Below the pieces are notes generated by a model, which was not told where the DNA came from, did not search any database, and saw only the letters and a list, made by a program, of their open reading frames with translations. Position numbers and translations under genes: made by a program. A DNA stretch of 64,000 bases, from positions 140,845 through 204,844 of the forward strand of contig NZ_LUKZ01000029.1 of NCBI RefSeq assembly GCF_001633105.1, given 5' to 3'. The DNA comes from Acidovorax sp. GW101-3H11. Lineage in GTDB: Bacteria > Pseudomonadota > Gammaproteobacteria > Burkholderiales > Burkholderiaceae_C. Positions 59,204-64,000 of this stretch are shown here, piece by piece; position 1 is the stretch's first letter, and each line of letters starts with the position of its first letter.

Positions 59204-61822
59204 TCAGGTCGCCATCTTCTTGAGTTGGTACAGCGCATCCAGGGCCTCGCGCGGGCTCAGCGCGTCGGGGTTGATGCCGGCCAGCGCGGCCTCTACCGGG
59301 CTGGCGCCCGCGCTCTCGGGCACCTCGGGGGCGGCGAACAGGTCCACCTGCAACTCGTCCTCGCCCGCGCGCTCTTCCAGCGCCGCGAGCGCATGGCGCG
59401 CGTGGTGCAGCACGGGCGATGGCATGCCCGCTAATTTTGCAACCTGGATGCCGTAGCTGCGGCTCGCCGGGCCGGGCTGGATCTCGTGCAAGAACACGAT
59501 GTCCGCGCCGCTCTCGGTGGCGCTCACATGCATGTTGATCGCGTGGCGTGCCTTGGCGGGCAGCTCGGTCAGCTCGAAGTAGTGCGTGGCGAACAGCGTG
59601 AAGGCGCGCGTCTTGTCGTGCAGGTGGGTGGCAATGCCGCTGGCCAGCGCCAGGCCGTCGAAGGTGCTGGTGCCCCGGCCGATCTCGTCCATCAGCACCA
59701 GGCTGTGGGGCGTGGCGGCATGCAGGATCTGCGCGGCCTCGGTCATCTCCAGCATGAAGGTGGACTGCGCGTTGGCCAGGTCGTCGGCCGCGCCGATGCG
59801 GGTGTGAATCGCGTCGATGGGCCCCAGGCGGCAGCTGGCTGCGGGCACATGGCTGCCCATGCTGGCCAGCAGCACGATCAGCGCCACCTGCCGCATGTAG
59901 GTCGATTTACCGCCCATGTTGGGGCCGGTGATGACCTGCATGCGCGTGTTGGCGTTCAGGCGCGTGTGGTTGGCGATGAAGCTGCCGCTGGATGTCTCGG
60001 CCAGGCGGGCTTCGACCACCGGGTGGCGGCCGCCTTCGATCTCGATGCAGGGCTCGGGCACAAACTGCGGCGCGCACCAGTTCAGGGTGAGCGAGCGCTC
60101 GGCCAGCGTGCACAACACATCCAGCGTGGCCAGCGCCTGCGCCAGACGGGTGAGGGCGGGTACGTGGGGCTGGAGCTGGTCGAGGATCTGTTCGTACAGC
60201 CACTTCTCGCGTGCCAGGGCGCGCTCGTTGGCCGAGAGCGCCTTGTCCTCAAACGCCTTGAGTTCGGGCGTGATGAAACGCTCGGCGTTCTTCAGCGTCT
60301 GGCGGCGGCGGTAGTCGTCGGGCACGCGGTCCAGGTTGCTGCTGGTCACCTCGATGTAGAAGCCGTGCACCTTGTTGAACTGCACGCGCAGGTTGGCGAT
60401 GCCGGTGCGGGCTTTCTCGCGCGTTTCCAGCTCCAGCAAAAAGGCGTCGCAGTTGGTCTGGATGGCGCGCAGCTCGTCCAGCTCGGTGTCAAAGCCCGTG
60501 GCGATCACGCCGCCGTCGCGCACCAGGGCGGCGGGCTCTTCGGCAATGGCAGCCTGCAGCAGCGCCGTGCAGCCTTCGGGCGGGTGCAGGTGGCCGAAAA
60601 TTTGAACCAAAAAGGGCTCTGGCGCGCGTCCATTAAGCGCTCGTAGCTCTGATTTTTGTAGCGTTTTGCCCAGGCCCACCAGCTCGCGCGGGCGCACCTG
60701 GCGCAGCGCGATGCGGGCGGTGATGCGTTCCACATCGCTCACGCCCTTCAGTTCGCCGCGCAGCGTGGCCCAGGGCCCTGAGCCACCGCCTGCACCCCCC
60801 GCGCCCCGCAAAGCCGTGGTGGCCGACAGGCGCTGGCGCGCCTCGGCGCGGTCGCGGCGGGGCTCCAGCAGCCAGGTCTTGAGCAGGCGGCTGCCCATGC
60901 CGGTCATGCAGGTGTCGAGCAGCGAGAAGAGGGTGGGTGCGTCATCGCCGCGCAGGGTCTTCACCAGCTCCAGGTTGCGCCGCGTGGTGGCGGGCAGGTC
61001 GATGAGGTCGTCGTTGCGCTGCACCTGCACGCTGTGCACGTGGGTGAGCGTGCGGCCCTGCGTGTGTTCGGCGTAGGTCAGCAGCCCGGCGGCCGCCGCG
61101 TGGGCCTCGCCCAGGTCTTGTGCGCCCCAGGCCTGCAGGCTGGCGGCCCCCAGGTTTTCGAGCAGCTTGCGCTCGCCCAGTGCGCTGTCGAACTGCCAGT
61201 CGGGGCGGGGGCTCATGGGGCAGGTGAAGGCGCCGCTTTGGCGCAGCACCTGCAGTTGTTGCTCGAAGCGCTCTGTTACGCCTGCGCTGTAGATCAGCTC
61301 GCTGGGCGCCACGCGCGCCAGCCAGGCGCCGAGTTCGTCGTGCGCACATTCGGCCAGGAAGACGCGGCCCTGCGTCACGCTCAGCCACGCCAGGCCACAG
61401 CGCGCGCGGGGCGCCTGGTGCACGGCCATCAGCAGCGATTCGGATTTGTCGGACAGCAGCTCCGTATCGGTCAGCGTGCCGGGCGTGACCACGCGCACCA
61501 CCTTGCGTTCCACCGGGCCCTTGGTCGCGCCGACTTCGCCCACCTGCTCGGCAATGGCCACCGACTCGCCCATCTTGATCAGGCGGGCCAGGTAATTTTC
61601 GAGTGCATGGAAGGGCACCCCTGCCATCACCACCGGCTGGCCGCCCGACTGGCCACGCTGCGTGAGCGTGATGTCGAGCAGGCGCGCGGCCTTTTCGGCG
61701 TCTTGCCAGAAGACCTCGTAGAAGTCGCCCATGCGGTAGAACAGGAGCGTTTCAGGGTACCCGGCCTTGAGGGCGAGGTACTGCTGCATCATGGGCGTGT
61801 GGTGTTCGAGCGTGTCGGACAT
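59204..61822 (-). CDS. mutS: DNA mismatch repair protein MutS
   Basis: A 872-residue MutS. Mismatch-binding FYE (F34-Y35-E36 in RMGDFYE), connector, core, clamp and the ATPase with Walker [10 protein letters not shown] and Walker [16 protein letters not shown] are all present, plus the helix-turn-helix end. Nothing appears truncated. At codons about 390-409 (bases 60596-60650) the core domain carries a dispersed repeat translated in frame ([20 protein letters not shown]). AT-rich codons there stand out. ATG 61822 matches the family N-terminus. Confidence 0.97.
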   Translation of the reverse strand: MSDTLEHHTPMMQQYLALKAGYPETLLFYRMGDFYEVFWQDAEKAARLLDITLTQRGQSGGQPVVMAGVPFHALENYLARLIKMGESVAIAEQVGEVGATKGPVERKVVRVVTPGTLTDTELLSDKSESLLMAVHQAPRARCGLAWLSVTQGRVFLAECAHDELGAWLARVAPSELIYSAGVTERFEQQLQVLRQSGAFTCPMSPRPDWQFDSALGERKLLENLGAASLQAWGAQDLGEAHAAAAGLLTYAEHTQGRTLTHVHSVQVQRNDDLIDLPATTRRNLELVKTLRGDDAPTLFSLLDTCMTGMGSRLLKTWLLEPRRDRAEARQRLSATTALRGAGGAGGGSGPWATLRGELKGVSDVERITARIALRQVRPRELVGLGKTLQKSELRALNGRAPEPFLVQIFGHLHPPEGCTALLQAAIAEEPAALVRDGGVIATGFDTELDELRAIQTNCDAFLLELETREKARTGIANLRVQFNKVHGFYIEVTSSNLDRVPDDYRRRQTLKNAERFITPELKAFEDKALSANERALAREKWLYEQILDQLQPHVPALTRLAQALATLDVLCTLAERSLTLNWCAPQFVPEPCIEIEGGRHPVVEARLAETSSGSFIANHTRLNANTRMQVITGPNMGGKSTYMRQVALIVLLASMGSHVPAASCRLGPIDAIHTRIGAADDLANAQSTFMLEMTEAAQILHAATPHSLVLMDEIGRGTSTFDGLALASGIATHLHDKTRAFTLFATHYFELTELPAKARHAINMHVSATESGADIVFLHEIQPGPASRSYGIQVAKLAGMPSPVLHHARHALAALEERAGEDELQVDLFAAPEVPESAGASPVEAALAGINPDALSPREALDALYQLKKMAT
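60596..60650 (-). repeat. Dispersed GATAGCT/CGCGCGC element, copy 5, inside mutS
   Basis: On the coding strand: AGAGCTACGAGCGCTTAATG, then GACGCGCGC, then AGAGCCCTTTTTGGTTCAAA. It aligns almost gaplessly with the reverse complement of 5641-5696 and shares its end with copy 1. It is read in frame with no stop. Relative to the element, the frame used here differs by one base from that used in the kinase copy at 39815-39871. Confidence 0.8.
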
Positions 61823-62023
61823 GCAGGGGGCGGGGGGAATGAGGCGTGGACTGTAGCAGCTTGCCCATGGGGTTTCCCCTCAATGATTTGCCACAGGTTT
61901 TGTAGCTTTGTTACGTTTTGACATACTCTTGGCTGTATGCTGGCAGCTTGGCTTTGACCGCAGGCGCCGTCCGTTGCGAGGGCGCTTTTCCCAACCCCAG
62001 GATTCGAAGGTTTCAGAGCGACC

Positions 62024-64000
62024 GTGATTTCGTCCGAACTGTTGACCGACCTTCTCGCCCCCGTGGGCGACGGCCTCATCGAGCCCATGGCGCAGGCGCG
62101 CCTGCAGGCCCTGGTGGATGCGGTGCCGGTGGCGTTGATGGAGTTCCGGCTGCAGAACGGTCGGTTGGTGCTGCTGGCGGCCAACGCGGCTGCACGCCGC
62201 ATGCCAGGGCTGGGCGCTGTGCGCGAACCCGGTGCGGATGCCAGCGAGGTGTTCGACCTGCTGGCAAACACCTCGTTGCTGGACCAGCTGTATGGCGTGG
62301 TGCGCGTAGGGGTGCCGCTGGAGTGCCGCCAGGTGGTGCGCGAGCCCGGGCGTTTGCTGCTGGCCTGGGATCTGTCGGCGCGCCGGGTCACCCACGATTG
62401 CATCATGGTCACGGTGCGCGATGCCTCCGAGGCCGAGACCTTGCGTGCTGCGCTGGCCGCGTCCGAGCGCTCGCTCGAAGAAGTGCGGCGCGAGCTGCGC
62501 GAGCAGACCGAAGTCTTCAACACCATGGAGAGCCTGGCCCGCACGGGCCATTGGCGCCGCATTGAAGACCCGGGCGAAACCGTGCTGCTATGGTCACCGG
62601 GCCTGTGCGACATCGCCGGTTTTGAACAACAGGAATGGGTGGACCCGGAGCGCGCCGTGAGCGGCATCCTGCCGGAAGACCGCCACGTGTTCGACAAGAT
62701 CCGCGAGCGCGGATCTGGCCTGGACGTGGAGTACCGCTGGCGTCGGCCCGATGGCGAGGTGCGCTGGATGCGCTCGCGCGTGCAGCGCACGCTGCCGCGC
62801 GATGGGGTGCAGGTGGTGATGGGTGTGGTGCAGGACGTGACGGACGAGCACCGTGCGGCCGAGCAGCTGCGTGAACAGCTGCTTTTCATCCAGCGCATTG
62901 CCAGCCGCATCCCGGGCTTCATCTACGAATACCGCCTGCATTCCGATGGCGGCACCAGCGTGCAGTACATCAGCGATGCGGTGCGCGAGTTCATGGGCGT
63001 CGAGCCGCACGAGGTGACAGCCGACCACGGCGTGCTCATGCACCGTGTGGTGCCCGAAGACCTTCCGCAGGTGCAACGCTCGGCCATGATGTCGGTGCGC
63101 AAGCTCGTGCCCTGGCAGTGCGAATACCGCGTGCGCATGCAGGACGGCAGCGTGCGCTGGCACATGACCAACGCGGTGCCCCACCGCGAGGCCGATGGCT
63201 CGGTGGTGTCGCATGGTTTCACCATGGACATCACCGACCGCAAGCTGGCCGAGCAGGAAATCGAACGCCTGGCCTTCTACGACGCGCTCACCGGCCTGCC
63301 CAACCGGCGCCTGCTGCTGGACCGCCTGCAACGCTCCATCGCCGCCTGCCAGCGCACCAAAAGCCTGGGCGCACTGCTGTTCATCGACCTGGACAACTTC
63401 AAAGACCTCAACGACACCCTGGGCCACGACATGGGCGACCAGCTCTTGTCGCAAGTGGCCGCCCGCCTGGTGGGCAGTGTGCGCGAAGCCGACACCGTGG
63501 CCCGCTTTGGTGGCGACGAATTCGTCGTCATGCTCGAAGCCCTGGCCCCCGAACTGCAAAGCGCCGCCACCCAGGCAGAAACCGTCGCAGAAAAACTCCT
63601 GGCCAACCTGAACCAGCCCTTTGACCTGGACGGCGCCCAGCACTACAGCACCCCCAGCATCGGCATCACGCTGTTTGGCGACGAACGCCTCACCGTGGAC
63701 GAACTCCTCAAACGCGCCGACCTGGCCATGTACCAGGCCAAAGCCGCAGGGCGCAACACCCAGCGCTTCTTCGACCCCGACATGCAGGCGGCCGTGAACG
63801 CCCGCTCCAACCTCGAAGCCGACCTGCGCCAGGGCCTGGCCCGGAACGAGTTGCTCGTGCACTACCAGCCCGTGGTAGACCACCACGCCCGCCTCATGGG
63901 AGCCGAAGCCCTGGTGCGCTGGCGCCACCCCCAGCGCGGCATGATCAGCCCCGGCGACTTCATCCCCCTGGCCGAACAGACCGGCCTCATCCTCCCTTTA
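62024..64000 (+). CDS. PAS-GGDEF-EAL protein (3' truncated by window edge)
   Basis: The frame stays open from GTG 62024 to the last base (659 codons). Three PAS-like regions (about 25-140, 165-285, 290-410) carry an EYRWRRPDGEVRWMRSRV-type PAC end and an EYRVRMQDGSVRWHMTNAV one. They are followed by a GGDEF domain (RFGGDEFVVML, GGDEF at 496-500) and the start of an EAL domain (HYQPVV, GAEALVRW with E628-A629-L630). Both motifs are intact, so the protein could make or break c-di-GMP. No membrane helix is seen. AAGG lies 13 bases upstream of the start. Divergent from mutS. Confidence 0.88.
   Translation, partial: MISSELLTDLLAPVGDGLIEPMAQARLQALVDAVPVALMEFRLQNGRLVLLAANAAARRMPGLGAVREPGADASEVFDLLANTSLLDQLYGVVRVGVPLECRQVVREPGRLLLAWDLSARRVTHDCIMVTVRDASEAETLRAALAASERSLEEVRRELREQTEVFNTMESLARTGHWRRIEDPGETVLLWSPGLCDIAGFEQQEWVDPERAVSGILPEDRHVFDKIRERGSGLDVEYRWRRPDGEVRWMRSRVQRTLPRDGVQVVMGVVQDVTDEHRAAEQLREQLLFIQRIASRIPGFIYEYRLHSDGGTSVQYISDAVREFMGVEPHEVTADHGVLMHRVVPEDLPQVQRSAMMSVRKLVPWQCEYRVRMQDGSVRWHMTNAVPHREADGSVVSHGFTMDITDRKLAEQEIERLAFYDALTGLPNRRLLLDRLQRSIAACQRTKSLGALLFIDLDNFKDLNDTLGHDMGDQLLSQVAARLVGSVREADTVARFGGDEFVVMLEALAPELQSAATQAETVAEKLLANLNQPFDLDGAQHYSTPSIGITLFGDERLTVDELLKRADLAMYQAKAAGRNTQRFFDPDMQAAVNARSNLEADLRQGLARNELLVHYQPVVDHHARLMGAEALVRWRHPQRGMISPGDFIPLAEQTGLILPL

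Noticed and set aside
61918..61941. Sigma-70 promoter (TTGACA and TATGCT) upstream of the PAS-GGDEF-EAL gene
   Set aside because: The two hexamers are only 12 bases apart, too close for a normal promoter.

Overview
The window is a GC-rich, gene-dense piece of chromosome from a betaproteobacterium, most likely family Comamonadaceae (Acidovorax or a close relative). This rests on gene content and order, high-GC codon use, and two kinds of short dispersed repeat that I remember from that family; no search was run. There is no rRNA, tRNA, CRISPR array, prophage or complete insertion sequence. Both edges cut a gene: a ModE-like molybdate regulator on the left and a PAS-GGDEF-EAL protein on the right.

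Layout. 1-9.7 kb: a molybdenum hydroxylase locus. The ModE-like tail and a divergent GAF-Fis regulator are followed by small (2Fe-2S), large (molybdopterin) and medium (FAD) subunit genes, then MoxR ATPase, VWA protein, CoxG-like and XdhC-like maturation genes. 9.8-18.2 kb: signalling island with a MASE4-type diguanylate cyclase, a glutathione transferase, a REC-Hpt protein, a helix-turn-helix-REC protein, a single-domain REC, an HD-GYP phosphodiesterase, a periplasmic solute-binding protein and a PAS histidine kinase. 18.5-20.9 kb: small basic protein, exported histidine-phosphatase-like protein, exported metallo-beta-lactamase-fold hydrolase and a hypothetical. 20.9-28.2 kb: an IclR regulator divergent from a tightly coupled SDR / flavin monooxygenase / BASS transporter / SDR / EamA operon, then a lone ABC ATPase and a LysE exporter. 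28.4-38.9 kb: MdtABC-type tripartite RND efflux system with an outer-membrane lipoprotein; its two pump genes are separated by about 980 bp of repeats including a 700-bp palindrome.

38.9-44.8 kb: eight minus-strand genes that look like one unit (DUF2306-like and multi-TM proteins, two 2TM proteins, two hydrolases, a LytS-type kinase and a LytTR regulator). 45.0-48.3 kb: uppP, a MipA/OmpV outer-membrane protein and a PAS-GGDEF cyclase. 48.3-57.7 kb: a second minus-strand series with a berberine-bridge-type oxidase, two overlapping 7TMR-DISM cyclases, an MpaB/DUF2236 oxygenase, a CruF-like membrane protein, a hydrolase and the proteasome-like Anbu protease. 57.9-64 kb: a lipoprotein hydrolase, mutS and the truncated PAS-GGDEF-EAL gene.

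The main themes are c-di-GMP and two-component signalling (five GGDEF proteins and one HD-GYP protein) and envelope functions. The most unusual structures are the 700-bp palindrome between the RND genes, a short dispersed repeat that also forms part of the mutS and lytS-type coding sequences, and an AT-rich insertion inside uppP.
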